Source: Catenovulum agarivorans YM01
GTDB lineage: Bacteria; Pseudomonadota; Gammaproteobacteria; Enterobacterales; Alteromonadaceae
DNA length: 64,000 bases
Reading direction: 5' to 3'
Assembly: GCF_000281085.1 (NCBI RefSeq)
Contig: NZ_JH767534.1
Span: 62,001 to 126,000, forward strand
This document shows positions 56,627 to 64,000 of the stretch, piece after piece. The notes beneath the pieces are model-generated. The model did no database searches. It saw only the letters and a program-made list of their open reading frames with translations, and had not been told where the DNA came from. The position numbers and the translations under genes were made by a program. How positions within the stretch are numbered: the stretch's first letter is position 1; each line of letters opens with the position of its first letter.

Positions 56627-57547
56627 ATGACGACTGAAAATTCATTATTTATCCTCCAGCAAGAGAATAATAACGTGTGGCTGGCACAACAAACCGCAGG
56701 CGACGCTGCTTTTACTGACTATGGTGTGCAACCTAGCGTTTTACAATCAGAAGCTGAGGTTGGCCAAGCTATGTTGCAAGAGTTATATGCAACAGCTGCA
56801 GAGAAAAGCGGTGATATTAATATCGCCTTGTTAGGTGGCCGTGGTGCACAAGAGTTACATAGACTGTTGGGTGAACTCGCCAAAACTTCAGAGCAAGATG
56901 CTTTGTTAGCGCGCTTGAATGTATTTACGCAAGATGCGTTAGCACCTATGGGCATGAATAATGGGTTGAGTTTTGTACGCGATTTTGAACGCATTTTAGG
57001 TGAAGCTTTTTTCAAAAAAATCAAAAGTTTTACCCCAATGCAAACTGACTTGGATGATTTAGAAGCTGGGTTAATTGCCTATTTAAACAAGCTTGAGTCA
57101 CTTGGTGGTTTAGATATCTTTTTTATTGGCCATGGCCCAGAGCAAAATCAAGCGTCACATTTGGCGTATATCAAGCCTTTTTCAGGTGCACAAGCAAGCC
57201 ATGTAGCTGGACTCATTCCAATTTCTAGCAGTATTTTAGAGCACCACATCAGCAAATTTAAAGCCGGTGGCACTGTGGTTAGTGAAAGTGACGAAGCTGA
57301 ATGTCGTAGCGCTCAATACATTTTAACTTTAGGGCCAGCAGCAATATTACAGGCGAAAAAAGTAGTCCAGTCTGTTGTTGATGCTGACTCTGCGCCTGCA
57401 AAAGTGCAAACTTATGCCAAGGTACTTAATAGCAAACTCAGTGATGATAAACAGCAAGCATTGCAACAGCTAAATGAAAATCCAGGTTTGTGGATCAGGC
57501 TCCACCCGAATACAAAATCTTTTGTATTGCCTAATCTGAATGTCTAA
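56627..57547 (+). CDS. NagB / 6-phosphogluconolactonase-superfamily-like protein of unknown function
   Basis: A 306-residue cytoplasmic protein with the general plan of glucosamine-6-phosphate isomerases: LLGGRGAQELHRLL where the phosphate loop would be, NVFTQDALAP at the DEY position, and IFFIGHGPEQNQASHLAYIKPF where the GxGxDGHIAFNEP motif would be. The catalytic Asp of that motif is not conserved, although His remains. It may bind a sugar phosphate without the usual isomerase chemistry. I chose ATG 56627 with AATTAGG upstream over 56579. It overlaps convergent rsmE by 4 bases. Confidence 0.6.
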   Translation: MTTENSLFILQQENNNVWLAQQTAGDAAFTDYGVQPSVLQSEAEVGQAMLQELYATAAEKSGDINIALLGGRGAQELHRLLGELAKTSEQDALLARLNVFTQDALAPMGMNNGLSFVRDFERILGEAFFKKIKSFTPMQTDLDDLEAGLIAYLNKLESLGGLDIFFIGHGPEQNQASHLAYIKPFSGAQASHVAGLIPISSSILEHHISKFKAGGTVVSESDEAECRSAQYILTLGPAAILQAKKVVQSVVDADSAPAKVQTYAKVLNSKLSDDKQQALQQLNENPGLWIRLHPNTKSFVLPNLNV

Positions 57548-58275
57548 CCCATATCGCCTAGGACACATTGCAGCATACTAATGGCTGCAAGTCCGGCGGT
57601 TTCAGTTCTGAGTACTCTAGGACCCATTAAAATATCGGTAAAACCCTGCTGGCGAGCAAGCGTGATTTCTTCGTCACTTAAGCCGCCTTCGGGGCCAATT
57701 AACAACTGAATATTGTGGGAATTTTTATCTAAGCGGCTAATGCCAATTTCGGCTTGTGGGTGCAAATTTAAGCGTAAACCATCGAATGTTTCAGCCAATA
57801 CTTGATTAATATCTTGAATATCGCCAATGCTTGGCACAACCGCGCGACCAGATTGTTCACAAGCTGAGTGGACAATTTTTTGCCATTGTTCAACTTTTTT
57901 AGTAAAGCGCTCAGCATTGAGTTTAACCCCGCAGCGCTCACTGATAATAGGGGTAATGCGGCTAACCCCAAGCTCAACTGCTTTTTGTATGGTTAAATCC
58001 ATTTTGTCACCACGTGATATAACCTGTAGCAGTTCTATATTTAGCGGCGACTCAGAATTATTTTTTTCCGCTGATTGAATATCCACACATACACGTTTGC
58101 GCGAACTTTCGCTAATCACACCAGCATAGTCAAATCCATCACCATTAAATAACACTACAGGATGCCCCGCTTGTTGGCGTAAAACTCGGCCAACATGATT
58201 GGCTGCGTCATCTGAAAGCTGCACATTGTCGCCTACTTGAAGTGGACTTGCGTGATAAATTCGGCTAATTCGCAT
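57544..58275 (-). CDS. rsmE: 16S rRNA (uracil1498-N3)-methyltransferase RsmE
   Basis: SPOUT-class rRNA methyltransferase, 243 residues, with an N-terminal PUA-like RNA-binding domain (to about 75) and the knotted SAM domain: QKAVELGVSRITPI, SERCGVKL, LIGPEGGLSDEE and LRTETAGLAAISMLQ. All family motifs are present. Confidence 0.96.
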   Translation of the reverse strand: MRISRIYHASPLQVGDNVQLSDDAANHVGRVLRQQAGHPVVLFNGDGFDYAGVISESSRKRVCVDIQSAEKNNSESPLNIELLQVISRGDKMDLTIQKAVELGVSRITPIISERCGVKLNAERFTKKVEQWQKIVHSACEQSGRAVVPSIGDIQDINQVLAETFDGLRLNLHPQAEIGISRLDKNSHNIQLLIGPEGGLSDEEITLARQQGFTDILMGPRVLRTETAGLAAISMLQCVLGDMG

Positions 58276-58329
58276 GTTTAAACTGTCACTTGTTGTTATC
58301 TGGCTGAAGAGGGCTGTAGTATAGCTTGA

Positions 58330-58953
58330 TTACCTAGGTGGATCTATTTGCTTACCCATGCTGGTATTCAGTCTAAACCAACCGGCAATACTGTAGCGCG
58401 CTTGTTTGGCTGGCAAGACTTCATGTGGGAATTCTTCACTTAAAAATATCACCAAAGTACCGCAGTTTGGTTGCACTCGAATGATTTCTTGTTGATGGTT
58501 TTCCGGGTGGTAAATAACCAATTCTCCACCATTATCAACCTGCCAGTTTGGGTTTAAATAATAGACAGTTGATAATATCCGATTGGCTTGGCCTTTAAAC
58601 GAATCTAGATGTTTTTTGTAAAAATCACCAACTTGATATTGGGCAAAATGCGCTTCGTAACTAAACAAACCTAAATATAAACTGCGATTTAACTCAATGC
58701 GCAATTGCTCCATTTTATCTAACCACAAAGCTTCAGTCGCTTGTTGCTGATCCATCCATTTTATTTTATCGCGACGTACTGTGTTGTTGATTTTTTCATC
58801 ACTTTCGCGGCCGATGGCGGCTTGTTTCAGCTGACTTTGTTGCAGTTGTTTGGCATGGGTATACAAGTGGTTTTCAAACTCAGGCGCAAATGCATGCTCA
58901 ATAACGGCATAACCTTGTTCAACTAAAGCTGTGATGATGTTGTCGAATAACAT
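58330..58953 (-). CDS. 2-oxoglutarate / Fe(II)-dependent oxygenase (prolyl-4-hydroxylase-like)
   Basis: A 207-residue dioxygenase with the iron triad HxD (KKHLDSF) and distal His (FPHEVLP), followed by the 2OG-binding Arg (ARYSIAGWFR). I chose ATG 58953; the longer frame to 58992 runs through a hairpin that probably ends the upstream aldo/keto reductase gene. The protein resembles SM-20 / P4Hc proteins, which hydroxylate a protein or small-molecule target; the target is unknown. Confidence 0.88.
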   Translation of the reverse strand: MLFDNIITALVEQGYAVIEHAFAPEFENHLYTHAKQLQQSQLKQAAIGRESDEKINNTVRRDKIKWMDQQQATEALWLDKMEQLRIELNRSLYLGLFSYEAHFAQYQVGDFYKKHLDSFKGQANRILSTVYYLNPNWQVDNGGELVIYHPENHQQEIIRVQPNCGTLVIFLSEEFPHEVLPAKQARYSIAGWFRLNTSMGKQIDPPR

Positions 58954-58956
58954 GAA

Positions 58957-58989
58957 TAAACCCCAAGACACGCCAGATGTGGCTTGGGG
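58957..58989 (-). terminator. Terminator of the aldo/keto reductase gene
   Basis: On the minus strand CCCCAAG-C-CAC pairs with GTG-T-CTTGGGG, leaving a loop of about 7 bases, followed by TTTATT. It lies 52 bases after the reductase stop and just before the oxygenase ATG, whose ribosome site might be the GGGG of the stem. Confidence 0.6.
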
Positions 58990-59041
58990 CATTTTAGGGG
59001 ATTATTTTAATTTGCCAATGCTAAATTGACCTAAGGTTAAC

Positions 59042-60055
59042 TTAAATACCACCGCGAATGTGTTGTCGCACTTTTTGTTGATAAAAATCAGCTAATAATT
59101 GTGTTACCTCTGCGGGTAACTTATCTAACTGACTCACCGCCGCATTGTTAATCAGCTGCTGACTTTTACTCACGCCAGCAATCACACTGCTCACCGCAGG
59201 TAAGTCTAACAACCAACGAATGGCAATTTGTTGTAAGTTGAGCTGTGTTGGGAAATCTAACTCGCTATGCTCAATCAATAGCTGTTGAAGTTGTTCAACC
59301 AGAGTTAAACCCTGTTCAAATGCAATGCCGTTAAAGGTTTCACCTACGTGAAAATGTGCGCCGTCTTTGTTGTAGTTTCTATGATCTTGCGCGGAAAATT
59401 GACGCTCTGCAGACATTTTTCCGGATAACAAACCCGATGCCAGCGGCAGGCGGGCGATAATGCCCACATTTTTGCTGGTGGCTAATGGCAATATTGTGTC
59501 TAAAGCATCTTGGCGGAATATGTTTAATAACATTTGTAAGCTAGTCACTTTGCTGTAGTTTAAACAAAATTCAGCTTCGTCTAACATTTCGACACTGGCA
59601 CCGTAAAAACGAATTAAACCTTGTTGCTGAAAGTCTTCTAACCAATTAAACACTTCACCGGCAAATAATACTTGACGTGGAATACAGTGCAATTGAATAA
59701 GGTCAATTGCATCGACCCCTAAACGTTGCAGCGAACCTTCAATATTCTTTTGCATTGTTTGTTTAGTGTATTGATTGGGGAATAACCTTCCATCGCGCCC
59801 CACTTTAGTCGCAACAATAGTTTGCACTGAATTATGCTTGTTTTTTGCAAGCCATTGACCTATGCGGTTTTCACTTAAACCTGCGCCATAAACGTCAGCC
59901 GTGTCTAAGAAGTTAACTTGCTGCTGTTGTGCTGCCGCTAAAATTTCATTGGCTGTGTCTTGTGAAATTGGCCCAAAATCGTCACCGAGTTGCCAACAAC
60001 CTAAACCAATTTCTGATACTTGTAGGCCGCTGTGGCCGAGTGTGCGTAATTTCAT
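59042..60055 (-). CDS. Aldo/keto reductase
   Basis: NAD(P)H-dependent oxidoreductase of 337 residues with a TIM-barrel. The catalytic tetrad region is visible: Asp and Tyr in DTADVYGAGLSE, Lys in VATKVGR and His in LIQLHC. The start is ATG 60055 (MKLRTLGHSGLQ), where family members begin; an upstream frame to 60106 is ignored. It is divergent from a LysR regulator with a 104-base gap, so LysR probably controls it. The substrate is unknown. Confidence 0.9.
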   Translation of the reverse strand: MKLRTLGHSGLQVSEIGLGCWQLGDDFGPISQDTANEILAAAQQQQVNFLDTADVYGAGLSENRIGQWLAKNKHNSVQTIVATKVGRDGRLFPNQYTKQTMQKNIEGSLQRLGVDAIDLIQLHCIPRQVLFAGEVFNWLEDFQQQGLIRFYGASVEMLDEAEFCLNYSKVTSLQMLLNIFRQDALDTILPLATSKNVGIIARLPLASGLLSGKMSAERQFSAQDHRNYNKDGAHFHVGETFNGIAFEQGLTLVEQLQQLLIEHSELDFPTQLNLQQIAIRWLLDLPAVSSVIAGVSKSQQLINNAAVSQLDKLPAEVTQLLADFYQQKVRQHIRGGI

Positions 60056-60159
60056 TCTAAACCTCTGACGTAATTGATTACAGGATATTCTACTCGGCTC
60101 GCTCAATTGGATATATACTTAACAATTTTACACATTGTTAAGTCTGGTTTATCAATAGC

Positions 60160-61062
60160 ATGCTAAAAGGTTTATTGGAATTTATTACTGTGGTTGAACA
60201 AGGCAACTTTACTTCAGCAGCAGAACAACTAGGTACAACTCGCGCGCGTGTTAGCCAGGTGATTGCTGAGCTTGAGCAAGAATTAGCTGTGCAACTGATA
60301 GTGCGTTCAACTCGCAGTATGCAGCTAACTGCCAGTGGTGAGCGTTTTTATCAGAATTGCCGTAACGGCTGGTCAATTTTGCAAGATTCGATTGAGCAAG
60401 TTAAATCGAGTCAAACTCAGTTGTCTGGGTTAATTCGAATTAATTCAGTTGGTGGATGGTTTGGTGAGCGTATATTGGCACCCTTGTTAATCCAATTTAT
60501 GCACAAGTACCCACAAGTTAAAATTGAACTAGATTTTGCCAGCAGCCATGTCGACTTAATTGCAGATAGATACGACTTAGCTGTGCGCATGGGCGATCTG
60601 CCTGATTCAAATTTAATTGCTCGGCAACTGACTTTTTACCCATCTTATGTCTGTGCTTCTACCGATTATATTAAAAACTACCCAGTCGTAGAGCATCCAA
60701 AACAACTAAAAAATTACCCTTGTATCTTGGGCAGCATGAAAAAATGGCAATTCAGCCAAAATAGCCAAGCAACGACACAAAGTTATGATTTTCAACCAAC
60801 TGGTACTTTGCAGTGTGCAAATGGTTATGTCGCTTATCAAGCGGCAATTGCGGGTGTGGCTATGGTGCGCTTACCAAGTTACTACGCAGCGCAAGATATT
60901 CAAGCAGGGCGGTTGGTTAACATGGTTGAAGGTTGGAATGCGAAAGGCAGCCAAGTTAGTTTAGTGTACGCCAAAGCTAAATTTAAGCCTGCTCGAATTG
61001 AATGTTTAATTGACTACTTGTGTGCTGAATTAGCTGAGGATAGTGGCAGCCGGTTTGCCTAA
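60160..61062 (+). CDS. LysR-family transcriptional regulator
   Basis: A 300-residue regulator. The N-terminal winged helix-turn-helix (FITVVEQGNFTSAAEQLGTTRARVSQVIAELE) is followed by a periplasmic-binding-like effector domain from about residue 90. Its divergent position next to the aldo/keto reductase predicts that it controls that gene and itself. The C-terminus overlaps the convergent EAL gene by 33 bases. Confidence 0.93.
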   Translation: MLKGLLEFITVVEQGNFTSAAEQLGTTRARVSQVIAELEQELAVQLIVRSTRSMQLTASGERFYQNCRNGWSILQDSIEQVKSSQTQLSGLIRINSVGGWFGERILAPLLIQFMHKYPQVKIELDFASSHVDLIADRYDLAVRMGDLPDSNLIARQLTFYPSYVCASTDYIKNYPVVEHPKQLKNYPCILGSMKKWQFSQNSQATTQSYDFQPTGTLQCANGYVAYQAAIAGVAMVRLPSYYAAQDIQAGRLVNMVEGWNAKGSQVSLVYAKAKFKPARIECLIDYLCAELAEDSGSRFA

Positions 61063-63342
61063 ATGGAAACCTTGGGCGCTATCGACCGCCAATTCGGCTA
61101 GCTTGTCGAGCAGTGCTTGAGAATCAACAAATTCGGCTGTTACCGCCATATTATTGCTGTGGGCAAATGCGACTAACAATTTGACGATTTGTTCAGTTTT
61201 TTCATCCTTTAATAAACGCTGAATTAAGCTGCCATCAAGTTTAATTACGTCTGCGTTTAAATCTAATAAATGGCTAAAGTTCGAATAGCCAGTGCCAAAG
61301 TCGTCTATAGCCAATTTACAACCCAAAGTTTTAATTTGCTGCACAAATTGTTTTACTAATGCGTAGTTTTCTATGCCTTCGGTTTCTGTGATCTCTAAGG
61401 TTAAGTATTGGCCGTTTTGGCTTTTTTCTAGCTGAGCTAATAAATAATCAACTGTCGCTGGATGACCAATGTCCTGCATAGTGAAATTAATTGAAACCTG
61501 TACTTTATGTTGTTCAATACAAGACAATGCTGTATCTATCATTTGTCGCGTCAGTCTATGATATTGTTGGGTGCGTTTGGCTATTTCAATAAATAAGTTT
61601 GGTGTAATGACAGTGCCGTCTTCTTGGTGTATTCGCGCCAACATTTCATAACTTTTAATTTGACCACTGCTAATATCAACAATCGGTTGGTAGTAAGCGA
61701 CCAGCCTATGTTCATTTAATGCAGATTTTAGTTTATTGACCCATTTTGCATTATGCGCTTGCTGCTGAACTTTTTGTTCATCTAATTGGTACCAAGCGAA
61801 GCTTTGTTGTAGCCTGCGGCCCTTAGCCATAGCTTCACGCGCTTGCTCAATATATCTATCATCATTAATTAAGGTTGCACCAACAGACACAGTTAAGGTG
61901 ACACCGCCGACTTCTGGTAATAACTCGGTTGATTCAAATTGTTCAATCAAATGAGTTAAGTAGCGAGTGACTTGTTGTTGAGTATATGTATGTGAAAACA
62001 ATAAACCAAATTGATCCGCATTTAATCGGTAAGCTTTGATTCGTTGGCTGCTCTTACTCATTAATAAATCACCAGTGGCAACCAATAAACGGTTACCTAT
62101 GGCAGTACCATAAAAATGATTGAGGGATGAAAAGGCATTAATGTTTATTAAGGCGAATGTTTCGCCGGTATTGACCACATCTTGAGTTAAGGCAAGCCGA
62201 TTCGACAGCTGTGTTAGCGGATCTATGCTTTGTTGCAATAATAGTTGATTACGCTGTCTCACCATTAAATAAGAAAAAACCGTGATAAAAATAGTTAAGA
62301 CGATAGAAATTTGCCCTAACCAAAACAGCAGGTTTTGGTGGGTTTCGAATATGGATTTTGGTTTGTTGTGTACATGGGCATTGGCTATGATTGGATGTGA
62401 AATATTTAAACCAAAACGTTTAATTTGATTGTAATCCATATGCAAAGTGGGCAGTAAATCGTCAATGGTATTTACAGTTGGTGCACCGCTCAGGTATTGA
62501 TGGGCAAGGTGGGCTGCCTCAAAGCCAAATTGTTCAGCAAACAAAAAACCGGCCAAAGCGCCATCAACATAATTCATAGCGACCAATAGTGGGCGGTTTA
62601 ATTGACTACTTATTGTATTAATAGTGACATTTAAGTCGACGATTTCGCCAGCAACATTTTTCAATGAGCCTGCTGTGCCTAAAATAATTGGGCCGGGTTG
62701 AGCCTGAGTAAAAAAGTCGACGATTTGTGCTAGATATTGTTTTTGCACATGTTCAATTGTTATCGATTTATCTAGTTTGAGTTTATCAATTTGTTCACCG
62801 ACAAATTTATCAGTAATGCTGCCATCGCCAACATAGTAGATAGTTGTGATATTTGGATAGAGTTCAGACAAAATCGTTACATATTCGTCAAAATAAGGTT
62901 TTTCATACACGCCACTGACTTGTTGGAATGGATAAGTATTTAACAATTCAGTATTACTGACCCCTGAAAAAACTATCGGTGTATCGGCAAAAATTTGAGG
63001 CTTGAGTCCAAGTACAAACTGAGCTGCGTTGTCGTCAGTGACATAAATTAAATCGGGTTTGAACTTTTGATATTTGGCAACCAGATAGTTTTGAAACAAT
63101 GTGATGTATTGGCTGCTTGGCTGTATTCGTTTGGTATCTAAATACTCACTCGAAAAACGTAAAGTTTGTTGGCCGTTCAACTTCTGTAGTTGTTGGGTAA
63201 AAGCTTGTTGCTGTTTAATCGTCCAATCAAAATCTTGGCTGTACGAATGGACCATGAGGATATGCGGCGGATTGGTACTAGCATGTGCCCAAGGCATATT
63301 TATTACCAACAGGCATAACAACAAGCCTAACAACCATTGCAT
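61030..63342 (-). CDS. Periplasmic-binding sensor with degenerate GGDEF and EAL domains
   Basis: A 770-residue membrane protein. A signal sequence is followed by an ABC_sub_bind-type periplasmic domain (about 25-310), one membrane helix (about 345-365), a GGDEF domain whose motif is NADQF, so cyclase activity is not expected, and an EAL domain (EML in place of EAL, with DDFGTGYSNF and KLDGSLI kept). It probably degrades c-di-GMP in response to a periplasmic ligand. The sensor domain type recalls the binding protein at 5390-6304. Confidence 0.85.
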   Translation of the reverse strand: MQWLLGLLLCLLVINMPWAHASTNPPHILMVHSYSQDFDWTIKQQQAFTQQLQKLNGQQTLRFSSEYLDTKRIQPSSQYITLFQNYLVAKYQKFKPDLIYVTDDNAAQFVLGLKPQIFADTPIVFSGVSNTELLNTYPFQQVSGVYEKPYFDEYVTILSELYPNITTIYYVGDGSITDKFVGEQIDKLKLDKSITIEHVQKQYLAQIVDFFTQAQPGPIILGTAGSLKNVAGEIVDLNVTINTISSQLNRPLLVAMNYVDGALAGFLFAEQFGFEAAHLAHQYLSGAPTVNTIDDLLPTLHMDYNQIKRFGLNISHPIIANAHVHNKPKSIFETHQNLLFWLGQISIVLTIFITVFSYLMVRQRNQLLLQQSIDPLTQLSNRLALTQDVVNTGETFALININAFSSLNHFYGTAIGNRLLVATGDLLMSKSSQRIKAYRLNADQFGLLFSHTYTQQQVTRYLTHLIEQFESTELLPEVGGVTLTVSVGATLINDDRYIEQAREAMAKGRRLQQSFAWYQLDEQKVQQQAHNAKWVNKLKSALNEHRLVAYYQPIVDISSGQIKSYEMLARIHQEDGTVITPNLFIEIAKRTQQYHRLTRQMIDTALSCIEQHKVQVSINFTMQDIGHPATVDYLLAQLEKSQNGQYLTLEITETEGIENYALVKQFVQQIKTLGCKLAIDDFGTGYSNFSHLLDLNADVIKLDGSLIQRLLKDEKTEQIVKLLVAFAHSNNMAVTAEFVDSQALLDKLAELAVDSAQGFHLGKPAATILS

Positions 63343-63430
63343 ATAGGTCTACCATATTATTAAATAAAACAAGTTTATAACATATATCCTGGGTTTTCGC
63401 GATTTATCTAGGTATGAGGGTAAATAAAGC

Positions 63431-63468
63431 AAAAAACCGAAACAGAGCTAGCTCAAGTTTCGGTTTTT
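63431..63468. terminator. Bidirectional terminator after mdh
   Basis: Stem AAAAACCGAAAC (63432-63443) and GTTTCGGTTTTT (63457-63468) with T-runs in both directions. It lies 23 bases after the mdh stop. Confidence 0.85.
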
Positions 63469-63491
63469 GCAGATTCGGATTGTATCAGGGA

Positions 63492-64000
63492 TTATTCAGC
63501 TTGGCCGAACTCAACACCTTTTTCAATGTCACCTTTTAAAGTTGGTAACATGTCATCAAATGCTTTTTGCTCAAATGCACTGATAGAACCGAAGTCTAAA
63601 ATAGCTTCAACGCCGTCTTTACCCAATTTAACTGGCTGTGCAAAGAAAGGTGCATTTTCACCATTGCCTTGAACATATGCACATTCAATCACTTCTTCAC
63701 CTTGTAAACCTTTAATTAAAGATAAACCGAAACGAGCTGCAGCTTGACCCATAGATAGAGTTGCAGAACCGCCGCCAGCTTTAGCTTCAACAACTTCAGT
63801 ACCAGCGTTTTGGATACGAGTGGTTAAGCTTGCTATTTCTTCGTCAGTGAAAGAAACACCTTCAACTTGTGACAACAAAGGTAAAATAGTTACACCTGAG
63901 TGACCACCAATTACGTCAACTTTAACGTCTTGAGTTGATTTACCTTTTGCTTCAGCGATGAAAGTTTCAGCGCGGATAACGTCAAGAGTTGTTACACCGA
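63492..64000 (-). CDS. mdh: Malate dehydrogenase (C-terminal part, cut by window edge)
   Basis: NAD-dependent malate dehydrogenase of the TCA cycle. The frame stays open to the right edge: [14 protein letters not shown] and [16 protein letters not shown] are read upstream of the first internal ATG at 63878. The catalytic His lies in GGHSG. The C-terminal segment [15 protein letters not shown] is normal for the enterobacterial-type enzyme. The N-terminal NAD-binding part lies outside the window. Confidence 0.95.
   Translation of the reverse strand, partial: GVTTLDVIRAETFIAEAKGKSTQDVKVDVIGGHSGVTILPLLSQVEGVSFTDEEIASLTTRIQNAGTEVVEAKAGGGSATLSMGQAAARFGLSLIKGLQGEEVIECAYVQGNGENAPFFAQPVKLGKDGVEAILDFGSISAFEQKAFDDMLPTLKGDIEKGVEFGQAE

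Overview
The window is a chromosomal segment of a marine-type gammaproteobacterium, most likely in the order Alteromonadales (Alteromonadaceae / Catenovulum-like; inferred from gene content and order, not from a database match). The DNA is AT-rich. It carries a complete-looking dcw (division and cell wall) cluster, DciA rather than DnaC as the probable helicase loader, an LPS inner-core region with KdkA, several c-di-GMP enzymes, two large TonB-dependent receptors and a secreted GH31 glycosidase. No tRNA, rRNA, CRISPR array, transposase or phage gene was seen.

Layout. 1-5.4 kb: the tail of cytochrome c5, a GAF-GAF-GGDEF-EAL protein, the Rep helicase and a 46-bp perfect palindrome. 5.4-7.9 kb: a two-gene sensory unit of a periplasmic binding protein and a histidine kinase without a receiver. 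8-17.7 kb: an accessory cluster of a thiamine-diphosphate enzyme, a TonB receptor, two short citrate-synthase-like proteins that appear to lack a catalytic His, a glutamine-dependent asparagine-synthetase-type amidotransferase, and a second TonB receptor broken by a frameshift in a six-G tract. This is the best candidate for an undescribed system, probably biosynthesis and uptake of a small molecule. 17.9-27.3 kb: LPS core genes with two different WaaA Kdo transferases at the ends, glycosyltransferases, a TupA-type ATP-grasp protein, a methyltransferase, KdkA and GmhB.

27.3-27.7 kb: an unusually rich gap. It holds a candidate leftward small RNA behind a near-perfect Fur box, a second hairpin, a possible small ORF, and the three-repeat MraZ operator. 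27.7-44.4 kb: the dcw operon mraZ-rsmH-ftsL-ftsI-murE-murF-mraY-ftsW-murG-murC-ddl-ftsQ-ftsA-ftsZ, then lpxC. murD, normally between mraY and ftsW, is absent, and only one base separates its usual neighbours. 44.4-51.2 kb: arfB, dciA, an M23 peptidase, secA, mutT and a MASE2-GGDEF cyclase. 51.3-53.6 kb: a TIGR03546/TIGR03545-type pair. 54-64 kb: GH31, a NagB-like protein, rsmE, a 2OG-Fe(II) oxygenase, an aldo/keto reductase with a divergent LysR regulator, a sensor GGDEF(degenerate)-EAL protein, and mdh running off the right edge.

A non-coding repeat family of about 361 bp occurs four times (two full and two partial copies). It lies only in the three convergent (3'-3') gaps that are large enough to hold it. 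Its arms change in a paired way between copies, which argues for a conserved folded structure.
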